From: Paraphaeosphaeria minitans
Lineage: Eukaryota > Ascomycota > Dothideomycetes > Pleosporales > Didymosphaeriaceae
NCBI GenBank assembly: GCA_015832175.1
Contig: WJXW01000003.1
Coordinates: 3,472,001 to 3,536,000, forward strand
Direction of reading: 5' to 3'
Length of the DNA stretch: 64,000 nucleotides
The position numbers and the translations under genes are program-made. Below the pieces are notes generated by a model. It had not been told where the DNA came from and did not search any database. It was given only the letters and a program-made list of their open reading frames with translations. Shown here one piece after another: positions 42,564-54,400 of this stretch (positions are counted from its first letter, which is position 1; the number at the start of each line of letters is the position of its first letter).

Positions 42564-43171
42564 ATGCTAACTAGCGTACATAAGCTCTTTATTGACAGCG
42601 TTAAAGATGCGATTCGAAGTCAATTAAAAACGATTCGCGATAGAACAAACAGGGCAGCTCTCTTTGCGCAGAGAGTTTGGCCAGCGCGATCGACCGCGAT
42701 ATACTTTCTAGTAGATGTATCTGCATCAAGCACGATGTCAAAACATGAACCAGACGCCTCTTTCTGGCACGATGATGCACAATACCCTAGCGTTATTATA
42801 GAAGTTATATATTCGCAGAAAAGGAAGAGGGTAAGCCAGTTAGCTGAAGACTCTCTTCTGGACTCGGATGCCAGTGTGCAGGTCGTTGTGGGCTTGGATA
42901 TTGAATACGGCCAAAAGGGTTCGCGCAGGGCGACATTATCAGTGTGGCGGACGCATCTAGCGCATACCGGCGATGGGGATGAGCTAAGAGTAGTTCAGGT
43001 GATCGCTGATGAGGCATGTTCGTTTCTGAGATAAGTTTCTCAACCCAGTTGCTGACTTCGTCACAGGCGTTCCGCGACGATGAGGGACATCCTACAGATC
43101 TTCCAGGCCTACGATTCCAACTGTCCGACTTTGCCTGCGAAGAGCTCACACAAGAGTCTCAAGGTACTTAG
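42564..43171 (+). CDS. PD-(D/E)XK-like fungal family protein
   Basis: Exons 42564-43013 and 43067-43171 give 184 aa. The second half matches a multicopy fungal family: EPDASFWHDDAQYPSVIIEV, YSQKRK, then VQVVVGLDIEYGQKGSRRATLSVWRT and, across the intron, ADEAFRDDEG and PGLRFQLSDFA. The D-(x)n-E-x-(x)3-K pattern in the first block resembles the PD-(D/E)XK nuclease core, though activity is not shown. The intron (43014-43066) has a GC donor (GCATGT), a CTGAC branch point and CAG end; GC-AG is legitimate but rare and could be a mutated GT. If it is not spliced, the frame ends seven codons later, losing the C-terminus. The 5' part is AT-rich and may be truncated or eroded. It sits in the AT-rich island, so it may be mobile or decaying. 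Confidence 0.65.
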
Positions 43172-44087
43172 GATGCTACTAAACAGCTGCTTGACTTCTG
43201 GTATCTAGATGATACAACCGATCCGCGATACTGCTTCCTAAACCACTACGTCCTCTAGACCCCTTCTCCTTTCATCCACCCCCTCGCCCAGGGAGGAGAG
43301 TAGTGATTATTCATCACTCTGCTACAGCCTCTTGGAGAGAGAAGCCCTTGTCGGGCAATGCCTCGGACGCACTCTTACAAGAACGAGGGGTGATTATGTT
43401 TGGCTTGATGTCGTTTCGTTAGCGGTGAGGGATTCTAGCATTCGTTTTTCCAAAAACTGGGTCAGATCAGCCACCAACATCTACGCACTATTGGCGCCCG
43501 CAAAGTGCGTCCTCATGGGACGCGAATTCGTTTCACAATTCGAGATTCCGGGATTGGCTTTTTCGAAAACTGGTTCTGAACAGCGGCCAACATTTAAGCG
43601 CTGTTGGCATCAGCAAAGTGCGTCACTGTGGGATAATAGAAACGTAGTGTTTGGTAGGTAGGTGAATCTCTTGCGATCTACAGGCATCACATGCTACCAG
43701 TGGGGAGTATAGAGGCGGCGCTGAGTGAGAATCCGACACGCGTCGACCTGCAATTGACTGGAAACCGGACGCGATGGGATGGCCGAGTTGGCCAAGTGCC
43801 ATCTTCATTCCAGGTTGCGGCGAATCGCCTTCGCACGCGTGGAAGTAACGCGCACATGTTCTAGCACTCCAGGCACGTACGATACGAAACATTGCAGCAA
43901 AATTCTGGTGACGGTATAGGTTTGCGAATCGAAACAGCGGCTAGCCAAGGGATCGTCGATTCTTCCTCAAGTCAACAGCAGCGCTGCGGGGCTCAATGAA
44001 AACTCGAGTTCGCGTCGGCCAGAAGTGGTGCGATCTGACGGGTATTAGCAAAGCCAGTTGAACAGAGAGAGCGGCGTACACTGGCGA
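43172..44087. other. Intergenic with a diverged duplication
   Basis: No gene recognised. Contains a 76-bp direct repeat (43445-43520 and 43558-43633). Confidence 0.5.
43445..43633. repeat. Diverged 76-bp direct repeat
   Basis: 43445-43520 and 43558-43633 align without gaps, 57 of 76 positions identical; the shared stretch GCAAAGTGCGTC is perfect. About 14 bases upstream of each copy are also similar. Confidence 0.8.
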
Positions 44088-44238
44088 CACTGTGGTCTCA
44101 ACTATGAGCAAGCCCAGGGAGAGGAGACCCAGGTACAAAAATAAGAATAACCTTGAATGAGACCGTGGTCTCGTTCTAGCGGTTAAACTAGAAAGAACAG
44201 ATACTACACTTGATCTAAGCCAAAAGGCAAAGAGAGCT
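44088..44238 (-). ncRNA. U2 spliceosomal snRNA
   Basis: Read on the minus strand, the 5' part contains GCCTTTTGGCTTAGATCAAG then TGTAGTATCTGTTC, the near-invariant U2 5' domain; GTAGTA pairs with the intron branch site (complement at 44202-44207). Next come a stem that pairs TTCTAG with CTAGAA (IIa), then GAGACC with GGTCTC (IIb), an Sm site ATTTTTG at 44136-44142, and a 3' stem closing GGTCTC with GAGACC near 44091-44099. U2 recognises the branch point in pre-mRNA splicing; the CTAAC/CTGAC sites in this window's introns suit its GTAGTA. The 5' end is set by counting 11 nt before GCCTTTTGGC, as in S. pombe. The 3' end is uncertain and could extend to about 44050. Confidence 0.92.
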
Positions 44239-44270
44239 AAGGAGGGAGGGAGGGGACGGGGACGGACGCC

Positions 44271-44278
44271 TTTATATA
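44271..44278 (-). promoter_or_regulatory. TATA box of the U2 gene
   Basis: On the minus strand the sequence reads TATATAAA, about 34 bases upstream of the inferred U2 5' end, a usual distance for a TATA-driven snRNA gene. Confidence 0.75.
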
Positions 44279-44317
44279 CGTTTTCTGGCCAAGCCGCTAG
44301 CTGGCTCAAATGAAGCT

Positions 44318-44361
44318 GTGACCATGGCGCGAGTGGAGGGTGGGTGGGTGACCATGGCGCG
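44318..44361. promoter_or_regulatory. Paired 14-nt repeat upstream of U2
   Basis: GTGACCATGGCGCG occurs exactly at 44318-44331 and 44348-44361, 30 bases apart, 80 to 123 bases upstream of the U2 start. Spacing and position suit proximal promoter elements; this is inference from position only. Confidence 0.4.
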
Positions 44362-44642
44362 GGTGAGAGAGGTGAGGCGGTGCTCACTGCTCACTGCTCA
44401 CGTGGGGCGGTCACAGATCACACCCACAGCATTTCACCTCCTCGGTTGAATTCCACTCGCAAGTACATTGCCCCGAAAGATGTTTCGTGGATCGTGATGA
44501 TGATTGGGATTGAATAATTGGCCCGGGCCGATGTACAGCCATCCCATCCCTGCCTTCCAGAAAACAATATCCCACCCTCCCAACGCCAACGCTATGCAAT
44601 CCATACCCCAGACCATCCCCAACAGCGGTCGACGGAAAAGCC
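44362..44642. other. Short intergenic gap
   Basis: Between the U2 promoter and the 3' end of the Swc4 gene. A TGCTCAC triplet repeat lies near 44380-44400. No gene seen. Confidence 0.5.
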
Positions 44643-46572
44643 TTACTTCCTCGCGCGCTTGGAGCTCTGCACGCTCCCCTGACTCAGCACGCTCGCGCTC
44701 CTCTTATGAGCCGTGCTCGCAGCGCGACTCACCGTCTCGCTCGGCACCCTGCTGTCCTCCTCACCCTCGGCATCTTCATCGTCTTCCTCGCCTTCCGCAT
44801 CGCCGTCGCCATCCCCATCCCCATCCTCGTCGTTATCATTATCCTCATCCCCCTCCCCATCCAAGCCAGGCGTCTGCTCCGCACTGTCCGGGATCTCATG
44901 CTTCCCCTGGGGCTCGACACTCGTCCCGCCCGACTCGCCGCCCAGCGCCCCCGACGATCCGCGCCGCTCCTTCATCTGTGCTAGCACACGGCTCTCGCCC
45001 TCCTCCTTCTCGCGCACCTTCCGCACGTCGAGCAGCTTGCCCACTTTCCCAATGAGCTGCTCGAACACGTCCGCGACCTTGCTGGTGGGCAGGGGAATGA
45101 CTTCGGAGACGCCGAGCTCAGCGAGGGCAGCGGCGATCTTTTGTGTCTGGACGTTGCTCTTGGCCTGCCGCATTTTAAGCAGCTTGTCCGAGCCGAACGT
45201 GACGCCCGAGGTGAGTCGGTCGTGGGTCGAGACGTTGTAGCGGTGTTCTTGCTGGGGTGAGAGGGTGCGCATGGGGGTTTGTGCGGACTGGTTCGTGGCC
45301 ATCGACTGGCGGCGGGCGGCCGCGGAGAGTTGGGCGTTGGCGGAGGACGGGGTCTGGATGAGGTCGTTTGTGTTGAGGCTGATGCGGGATGGGCCTGTGC
45401 CGCCTCCTGATGCGCGCTTCTTGCTCCTGTCCTGAGCGAACAGTTGTGAGAAGAGTGCCTGCAACGCCTGTGATGATGTGAAGGAAGCGAGGCCTGCGGA
45501 TACTTGTTGATTCGCAGAGGGATGCTCGAGGCGCGCACGCAGCTCCTCGCGTTCTGCGTCCAGTCTGTTGGCCGCCATGTTGATGCGTTGCAGTTCGGCA
45601 AGCAGGAATTCCTCCTCTTTGACTTCATCCATGCTGCGGTTCATCAGCGCGGCCGCCAGGAGTTTGCGGTTGCCCTCGAGCTCGGGATTGAATTTGGAGA
45701 GCGTCTCGTAGAGGGTGTATTGTTCTGCGTCCATCTGCATCTCTGGGATTCGCAGCTTCATCAGCTTGGCGGAGATGTGGTAGAATCGTGCTTTTAGGTC
45801 CTCGACGGTCCGTTGCTTGGTCGGTGCAAAGGGCAGCGCGGCCATCGCTCGACCCGCGTCGGCATTGTCCGTCTCTTGCGTGAGGTGCGACCGGCTGCCA
45901 GGCTGGTAGTCGTAGCGATCCCATATGACGGCCCACCGATATGAGTAGTCCTTCACTACCTCGAAGAGATAGTCCGTCTCCTCGCGACTCCAATCGTCGC
46001 TCCGCAGATATGCATCGTATTCTTCGTCGGTGAAGGTGGGGAGGTCGACCTGAATGCTGTATTTCAGGAAGTCGGTGCTTTTCTCCACGTGCGGCTCTGC
46101 GCTTTCGCCATCCTTCATCAGAGTGTCTTCGCCGTCTTGCACAGGCGGTGCAGTAGTAGGCTTTCGTCGCCAGTGCTTGAGGACGAGGCCGTCCCCGCGA
46201 GCTTCATTCACAAAGGGCTGCTGGACCCTAAATTCGCGTCGAGATTAGCTTCCGCCGAGTACCATCTATTGCGCCCAAGTCTACCATACCATTTCTTCGC
46301 GGGCCCTTGGTTCTGCCTCTTCGCGCGATACGCCTTCTTTTCCTCGTAGACCGCGACAGGCGGCGGTCGTTCGCCATACAGCGCCGCAACTTCGCGTGCA
46401 ACACCCTCTGCAGACATCGAATCAGCCCAGGGATTCCTCTGCGGAATGCGCCCAACGTACGAATTCTTCTCACGGGTGCAGCAGCCTTTGCCCGCTTCTG
46501 CACGGCGCTCTTCTGGCCGTCGCCGCCCATGGGCAGCCCGAGCATGTCGCGCACATCGCGCCCGGACGCCAT
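44643..46572 (-). CDS. swc4: Swc4/Eaf2 (DMAP1 homologue), NuA4 and SWR1 subunit
   Basis: Exons 46572-46474, 46405-46290 and 46227-44643 give 599 aa. The start MASGRDVRDMLGLP and, after intron 1, GVAREVAALYGERPPP match fungal Swc4; intron 2 splits the Trp codon in AKKW. The SANT-like DMAP1 domain follows (about 90-180): TFTDEEYDAYL, DDWSREETDYLFEVVKDY, RWAVIWDRY, then VEDLKARFYHISAKLMKLR. The protein is shared by the NuA4 acetyltransferase and the SWR1 remodeller that deposits H2A.Z, in the nucleus. The tail is acidic (long Asp/Glu/Gly tracts) and ends in a basic RSASVLSQGSVQSSKRARK. The acceptor of intron 1 is CAGAG rather than the CAG two bases before, because only that keeps the frame. Confidence 0.92.
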
Positions 46573-48069
46573 CGCGTGGTCTTTTGGTATCGATTCCGCG
46601 GGGAGCGAGTGTCGTGGATGATGCGCGTGGATGGATTTGCAGGGGGGGCGTAAAGAAGTTGAGAGTTGGACGTCGCGTTCGTGATTGCCCACGCCACGCG
46701 CCAAGCACCATTAACCATCGCCTCTTCCGCTGTCATACTCCGCCGCTCGCCGCCCCCACATACTTCAGCCAACCAGTGCTGCTTTGCACGATTTACGGGT
46801 TCAAACATGCGCGACCTGCAGAGATCTTATAGATGCCATACGGGCAAGCGCATTAAAAAAACAGCTACCCGTGATAGACGGCAACTCTGGACTTCACCTT
46901 TCCATGAGAGACACTTCTGTCTCGCTGATAGTCAAGTCTGTAGATGTCCGCCTTGCTCTTAGGTACCCTATGCATTCAGATGATGAAAGTAAACATCAAA
47001 ACCATGCAACCAGAACCGGTGGACAACTCCTTTCACAGTGTCGGGCAGACATCGCATCCCTATTGTCGGCATGCCCCTAGGTACCAGCCTACGGTACTCG
47101 CCAACGCTAGGTATAGGTAGTCTCCCATCTTGACACAACGCGCACGACCCTCAGCATCTCTGAAGAATCAAGGTAGACGATGCCTACGGTAGGTACACGG
47201 TGAGCAGACGACGGTAGAAAGTAGAAAGACCAGGTTCTAGACGGCGGTGTGCACGAGAGGATGACCTCGTTGCTTTTCCCCGAGATCTGGAACCTACAAA
47301 ACCACAAGCGCGGCACACGCATACATCGCAACCTCAGTCTAATTCAAGTTCAAAACACACATGCATGGAAGCTCTGCACCCTCTGTATCCCAGTCTATCT
47401 CCACGCCCTCCTATCCCTCTCGCACCTTCCACTCCCTTCTCCCTCTCGCACCTTCCTCCCCACACCTCTTCCTTCCCCTTCTGCCCTGCACTCTCCCTCT
47501 CTCTCCCCCTCTCTCACACACATAAGAAATCCCAATCCCCCACCGCCAGCGCCAAAACACCATGACACCCAACAACATCAAAAAGGCAAAAGCAAGCCTA
47601 CACATTCCAGCGCCACAGCTCTGAACACGGCAACAGGAAAACAAAAAGAGAAATAGCCAAAAAGACAACAGTTTGAGATAGATGTATGTCTGGTCCAAGA
47701 GCATCAGATCCGATGCTTTGTGCTCCTGGCCTGCGCGAGTGTGTCGTCCATCGTTCCATTACTAACAGTGTCGGGGAGAAAACAAAGAGAGAGATGGAGT
47801 TTTGTGACGTCCCAACCCCGCCCGTCTATAGCAAAGCCCAATCATTACAAAATACCTATACAGTAGGGGCTTCAGAGAACGCAAAAACCAATGCGATGGA
47901 TGGAGTGCGGCCGTCGCTTCGCTCAAGGACGGAACTCCAGAATGCAATATGACCGCTGGAAAATGTGATGTCAGAGACTAACGCTTGGCTCGCGCTGGTG
48001 CTTGGTACGGAAGCGATTCAGACAGCAACGGCAGTAGTGGCGACAGCAGTCGCGGCAACACCAGACCAC
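46573..48069. other. Intergenic
   Basis: No gene recognised. 47300-47530 is a CT-rich tract on the plus strand; a CCTAGGTACC motif is at 47076-47085 and a CCTACGGTAGG palindrome near 47190. It should contain the Swc4 promoter and the casein kinase 3' UTR. Confidence 0.5.
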
Positions 48070-49682
48070 CTAAGACCCGCCTCCGCCGCAGCAAAGCACA
48101 TTCATCAGTTTCTTTCCAAAGCTCGGCTTGTCAGCCTGTTGTTGCCGGGGTGGCTGCGCGTTGGGGCTCGCCACGGGTGTCGCGCGGTTGCTCGTCAGGT
48201 TCGGCTGGCTGTGCTGGAACTGGGCTTGGGTAGAGCCTTCTGGCGGTGCGAGCTCGGCGGCGCTCTTCCGCTTGACTGCGTCGGGATGGCTGCCGCGTTG
48301 CTGGAGATCCCTTGGGCTTCTTCCGGGCGGGCCTCGTGTCGCTCCGGGCTTTGGGAGATCCGCGTTCAATCGGTGGTGGTCGATCGGGAGGTGTGTCTTC
48401 TGTTGCCTGGCGTGAGGCTGACCGTGAACGTTGACCGCGGTCGATGAGTTTGGGTTCACGTTGTTGTGGTGCAGCTGCTGGACAGCTGATGGGTGCGACT
48501 TCATCTGTTCCCAGCCCTTGCCGTTGTTAAGCTTCATCCAGTCGTACTCGCCGTCTTCCACCTCGCCAGTGCTTTTGAGCGCCTGGGTGAACAGCTCGCG
48601 CAGGTAGTCGTAGTCGGGTGTGTCCTCGAAGCCAAGATTGCGGACGTAGCTGAGGTACTTGTTGAACTCCTCTGTGTGTAATTAGCAGACGCTCGGCTGA
48701 ACCATGAAGTTTACGTACCAGGAAAACTGTCGCAGAGATCCTTGATAGGCGTAGTCTGCTTCTTTTCGCCAATCTTCTCGTACTTTTGCTTGTTGGTGGC
48801 CGCCTTGAGACCCTGCCACGGAAGTCCTCCGCGGAGGAAGTACATGAAAACGTGACCAAGCGCCTCCAGATCGTCTCGTCGCGACTGCTCTCTCCCAAGG
48901 TGGGTGTTGATACTCATGTATCGCGCGGTTCCGGAAAGCGACTTGCGTTCTCTGTAGGGGATGTGCTGCTTGGTCTTGGGATCACGATACTGCTTAGCCA
49001 TGCCGAAGTCGACAACGTGGATGACGTTAGCGGCCTTGGAGCCGGGTCGGCCGATGAGGAAGTTGTCGGGCTTGATATCGCGGTAGATGAGGTTCTTCTC
49101 GTGGATGGTTTGCACACGGGACAGCTGGGCAACGTTAGAGATGTAACAAAAAGGAGGTACGGGCTACGCACCATCTGTTTTGCTACCATGACAACAGTCT
49201 TGATGGAGAACTTCCGGTTGCAGTGGTCGAACAGGTCCTCCAAGCTGGGGCCTAGCAGGTCGATGACCAGGATGTTATGGAGGCCCTCCTGCCCGAAGTA
49301 GTACACATTGGGTATGCCAGCTACATCAGGGTCAGTTTGTGTCTGGCAGTCAAACGAAGAGGCTGTACGGATGGGTGCAGAACGAGCAGCCGAGGTACGG
49401 GCATGTGAATTGACCAGCTGATGTGTGCAGGGTGAAGCATCGCGTGCGTCACGGAGAGCGGATAGGGGGCAACTCACGGCATCCCACGAGGATCTTGTAG
49501 GTGCGGTACTCATCGCGCAGCTGGGGAGCGTCGCTCTTCCGCGGCTCGAACTTGATGGCGACCTGCTGCTGGTTGAGCAGGTTGGTGCCCTCGAAGATGA
49601 CGCCGAACGAGCCCTCGCCAATCTTCTTGCCGACGCGATAGTGCACGCCCACGACGTTGGAGGAGCTGCTTCCGGATGCCAT
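48070..49682 (-). CDS. Casein kinase I, palmitoylated Yck type
   Basis: Exons 49682-49478, 49320-49172, 49124-48719 and 48671-48070 give 453 aa; introns are 157, 47, 47 and all GT-AG. The kinase domain is complete: Gly-loop [13 protein letters not shown] (about 18-30), AIKFE Lys, catalytic YRDIKPDN (Asp 134), DFGMAK and the CK1-specific [21 protein letters not shown] substrate/activation segment. The last 140 residues are Gln/Pro/His-rich and end in CCGGGGS, with Cys 447-448, the palmitoylation signal that anchors Yck1/2-type kinases to the plasma membrane; this distinguishes it from Hrr25-type CK1. It phosphorylates primed acidic Ser/Thr sites and acts in polarity, nutrient sensing and endocytosis. 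Its upstream region has a CAG/CTG repeat that may be in the leader. Confidence 0.93.
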
Positions 49683-50021
49683 TGTGCGGTCGTGCGAGTG
49701 GCGCAACTGAGGAGTTGCAGCTTTCACTCACAGAGGCTGGGAGCGGAGAGGAAGGAGCGGTGCGTGGGGCCGGGGAGCAGCAGCGTGGGGCGGCAGCGAG
49801 GCGAGAATGCGAGTGCAGCTGGGCAGCTGTCGACTCTGGAGCGCTGCGTGCGTGAAGAATGCGGCGTGAAAATGAGAGCGTGGTTGGTGAATGGGTCAGG
49901 TTGTAGCAAGGCTTTGGAGAAGGGAAGGGGCGGGCTCAGCGCTAGGGCGCACGGGCGACGAACCGCATTGGCAACGCAGGGCACAAGGTGCTCGAAAGCA
50001 ACTCCGGGCAGGCGACGAGGA

Positions 50022-50046
50022 CAGCAGCAGCAGCAGCAGCAGCAGC
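50022..50046. repeat. CAG trinucleotide repeat, eight units
   Basis: Perfect CAG run about 340 bases upstream of the casein kinase ATG; CTG in the sense of that gene. Confidence 0.9.
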
Positions 50047-50246
50047 GTTTTACACAGCAGCGTCGGCACGAGGGCGATGCTGACTCCAAAATTCTCCCTC
50101 GTTTCACACCCCCGAGCGAGCATCACGCATCGCTGCTGCGCGTAACTGGCGGCAATCCCTCCAGGCGCAATGCGGAAGGTGCTGCTCTCGCATGAGCCAC
50201 GTGACGTGCAATTTCACCGCCTGGACGCTGTTGACACGGCGGCTCC

Positions 50247-50290
50247 GCTGTGCTGTGCTGTGCTGTGCTGTGCTGTGCTGTGTTGTGCTG
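50247..50290. repeat. TGTGC pentanucleotide repeat
   Basis: About eight units of TGTGC/TGCTG, the last degenerate. Confidence 0.85.
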
Positions 50291-51495
50291 CGCTGTCTGC
50301 GCTGTCTGCGGCGTTGTTCGCATCATACCTACCTACCGCCACTGCCTCGCTCCCTACAACGCCCATTGCACGATTATAGTATACCTAGGTACCTACACGC
50401 CCTCAGACGCCTGGCACTCGCCCCTGCTGGTGCGACACGCTCTAGATAGCAAAGGTCGAGCCGCAACCGCGCCGTTGCTCTGTAGCGCTCTCTGGGCCCG
50501 CCTCGGGCGTGCACGTGAAGACTGGCAAATGGATGCAGCTTCTAGTCTACCTAGGCAGATAGTCTATCGGGTCAACGTGTTTTGCTGGACACTCGGCTTG
50601 ACGCAGCCGGCAGGTCACCTCCGGTGCTTGACTGGGATCTTGTCAGGCTTCTATCTATACTTGCCGTCTGTCCTCTCTCCATGTTCCCACGAAGAGGCCC
50701 TCGGGGTGGTGTTTCCGTGCAACGCCCTAGCTCCTGTCACCGTCATCCGTCTCCGCCTGTGCCTGACCATCTCGCTCGCCTCAACAACCCCTCCCCAATC
50801 CCTACGCGATGCCTGACCATCTCACTCGCCTCGACGAACCCTCCCCATCCCTACGCAATGCCATCATCGCAGCTCACCCCGAGATATATCGCCAAAACAA
50901 CAAGAAGAAAAAAAGAAAGGATGAAAAAAAAAAGAAAATAAAAAAAGGCCCCCCTACACGCACCGCATGAGGGCACGACGTGTCTCGGCAACGCTGGCGG
51001 GCCAATCACCTCATCTCGCTCCAGCCACACCGTCTCCTGCCGCCCCACACCTCTTCTGCGCCGTTGATCGCCCGTTCCAGGCCTCCACTGACGCGCCGCC
51101 GTCGACTTGCCCGTCGCTGGAAAAATAGGTGTGAGACGCCGTCTACGAGCACGAAACAAGTGCACGCGTGGTCGAGCCAAACTCCTTCTTCACCCCCTCC
51201 CAGCCCGCGTGACGATTCAGACAAAGCACCATGTGTAAAAGGGCGTCTCCTATTGTACAAACGAGATGGCCAATGTGCCCGCAATGATGCATGTAGTCAC
51301 GCCAACGGCCGCGCGTGCACTTTGCTGGCGCTGCAGGCCGGCTGCTGTACCGTAGCAAACGCCATGCCCAATGCTAGAGAACACTGACCCCGATGCCGAA
51401 CCCAAACCCACCATCTGCCAGGAAGCGCAATCTTAAAAAATCTCCTAGCCCACAAAATAACACAAACATCAACTGTCTGGCGGCGGCAGCTCGCT

Positions 51496-54400
51496 CTACA
51501 AACCCTGCATCTCCACGTCCTGATCCATGTCGCCGTCATGTCGCTCTGCGGCCGCCAACGCTCCGGCTACCGGCTCCACGCGCTCGGCTGTCGGCTCAGC
51601 TCCGATCGGATCGCCCTCACTTTCTTGGTAGGCTGCATGCGCGATAGATGTTCCGGCCGCCACCGTTCGATCGAACCATTCTTCCAACCGGCTCTTCTCA
51701 AGCAGCTCCTGGAGGATGGCCTCGTCCGACAGGTTGTCCTGGATGATGGGCTTGCGTAGGTCGTCCTCGGAGAATCGCATGCAGAATTCACCATCGGTGC
51801 AGCCTGAGCCAAACATGTCGCGCACTCGTCGAGGTCGAACGCTCTTGAATTGCTCGGCATCTCCTGCACTTTGTTAGCAGTCAAATCCCCCTCGTACCCT
51901 ATCGCATTTAGGCGGGAAGGCGCGTTCAATGTGTGTTTTCACCCGTGCTTACCTTGCAGCATCCACTCAGTCAATGACCTCACGGTTGACCCCGCAATGG
52001 TCTGGCTTAGGTATTCCGTCATTCCCTCGCCTGAAAGGTCCTGGGTCCGATCAATCTCCACCCAGTCGTCCTGTAGCAATGCTCTCTTCCAGATGAGGCC
52101 CGGTAGGCCTTTGCCCACCGTCCGCTGGATCTTGTTCATGGCCAGGAACCTCAAGGCCAGTGCGAAGGGGTTCCAAGCCTCGCCATCCGGTTCCGTTGCA
52201 TCGTTGTATACCATCAGCGTGAGAACATCGATGAATAGGCAAGGCTCCAGGACTTGGTGTTGGACCAGTTGTTCAAATCCCTGTCGAAGTAGATGCTGCA
52301 GGGAGGGTCGTTCAGACAGCCGTCCTTGTCCGTATTCCGTCATGAGTAGCTGCACAGCGGATTCGTTATCCATTGCTTCGACGATGGTGGATTGAATATA
52401 CTCGTAGAGCTGGGTCTGGATACTAGCCACCTCCAGGTCATTCTCAACCTGGTACAGAAACTTCTCCCCCTTCTGGAGGCGCTTTTCGAACTTTGCGCGC
52501 TGGGTTGCGCTCGTCAGTTCCGATTCGAGTTCTTCTGCGTCCCCTTCTTGTTGTGCCAGTGCGGATAGTTTCGCGATGGAAAGCTCCACGGTGTTGCACC
52601 AGCTGTTGGATTCTTGCTGGGTCGCGACCTGTAGATCTTTTGCCGCCACACTGTAGCATTTCTCGCCACAGACGTTGTTGATCCAGCTCAGCTTGGAGCG
52701 CGAAGGATCAGCACTCAGAAACGTGGACAGCGACTTCTGGAAGTCTTCATCCTCCTCCCGCGCCTTCTTCAACAAGAGACCTGACTGTCCCATAGCAATG
52801 TATTTGGAGAAGTACGCGTTGGCGAATCCATCGTGGTAACGCTTGAAACAAGAACTAACACGGTCCTTGATCCGTTGAAGCTTCAAGCTGATCTCGGTCT
52901 CGATCATCTTGCTGTTGACTTCGGCCTTGGCTTCCTCGAGGTACAGTGTTTCCTCCCAGATAAGATCGACCAGTGTCGACATATCGTGGTAATGCTCGGC
53001 AAGGTTCATACCTTCCGTGGCCAAACCAATGCCGGCTAGGTGGTAGATTTGCTTCGGTCGAACATTGGTGTTCCACTCATCTCGCAGACTGATGCCCGAC
53101 GCTCGCTTCTTCTCGTCGCTCTGGTCGAGCGCCCAGCGGAAGCGCTCGATGTGATTCTGGCAGCTTATCCGGACCAGACGCGGGTTGTGCTGAGCAACTT
53201 CCTGGGCAACGACTTCTTCCTCGCGTTTCTCGTAGCAATCATCAGCGTACTTGCGCCCTGCATCGACGATGCTCCGAACAGAAGCCGTAAGATTGTGGGT
53301 CGAGGTCCAAATGTTTTGGGATATCTTGTCATAGCCCTGTCCTGGTCGCAAGATGCCGTCGCTGTCCAGGGACTCCGCCTCCAGCCCGTACTGCTCGATG
53401 TTCTCCTTTCGAAAGCTAAAGGCTGTCTCGAACGCAGTCAGCATGACCTCGTCAGCCTCGCGTAAGCGTTGCATAATCGATTTGAGGGGCATTACGCGAT
53501 CTGGGGAGATGTAGAATAGTCTGAAGTAGTTCCACGTCCAAGGTAGCAATATGTCGAGTGAATCGATATCCTTGAGGAAGAATTGCCGAACCGGGTCCTT
53601 CTCGCCTTTAGTCTCATCGATCGGTGTCTTGAACTTCTCGTGCAGTGCCTTGACGATATCCCCCATGATGTTCTTCTCCGGGTACAGGTCGGGATGTGTT
53701 TCTTTTTTTCGTAACTGCTTTTGATACCAATCCCAGATGTTTATGGCTGCCGCAAGCTTTTCAGCATGCCAAAGTAACTGCCACCTGCCCGAAAAGGACA
53801 GATCAGGAAATTGGGTCCGTAGATGCGAGTTCAATGTTTGGAGAGCGAGAGCTCGTTTGCGCAGCTGATCTTCCAACATCAGGCTGTTCCCTTCAAGTTG
53901 TTCGAATGACGACGACAACACACGCGTACTGATCTTGATTGCGGCAGTCTCCACTTCAGCCTGGCTGAAAGAGTACCTACCTTTGGTATCAAAATCTAGA
54001 ATACTTCCAGGCACGGTACTAAAGAACGTTGCCTGCTGTAGCTTGCTCCTAGCACTGACTTTGGAGAGAGCCTTCGACTCGGCGGTATAGGCGCTGATTT
54101 GCAGAATGCCAAAGTCTTGTACGAAGACGATGGCGCTGCTGGTCTGGTTCTTTCGTCCGGCTGGCTCCAGGGCGTGACCAACAGATCGCACATGGGCATC
54201 TGATTTGAAGTAGACACAATCCTGATATGGCAGAACAAGGGCGCCAGAGTCGACAGCAAGTTGTGCTTCTGGACCTTCCTCCGGCTGAACAAGGGACGCC
54301 ACAACTACAGCACCAGGAAATTGCACGATGGCAGTATGGCCAGGGTCCGGCAAGAGAAGTGTTCCGGTAGCTTCTTTCGGTAGTTCCGCAGATTGGTAGT

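Larger units (their letters stand above)
49683..51495. other. Intergenic with short repeats
   Basis: No gene recognised between the casein kinase start and the Nup133 end. Contains the CAG and TGTGC repeats below and a purine-rich stretch near 50880-50950. Long frames here come from simple sequence. Confidence 0.5.

Noticed and set aside
43776..43850. tRNA-like A box (TGGCCGAGTTGG)
   Set aside because: No B box (GGTTCGA) at the right distance and no acceptor stem.
50250..50816. 188-codon plus-strand frame starting in the TGTGC repeat
   Set aside because: Begins as Cys/Ala/Val from simple repeat and continues without conserved features.
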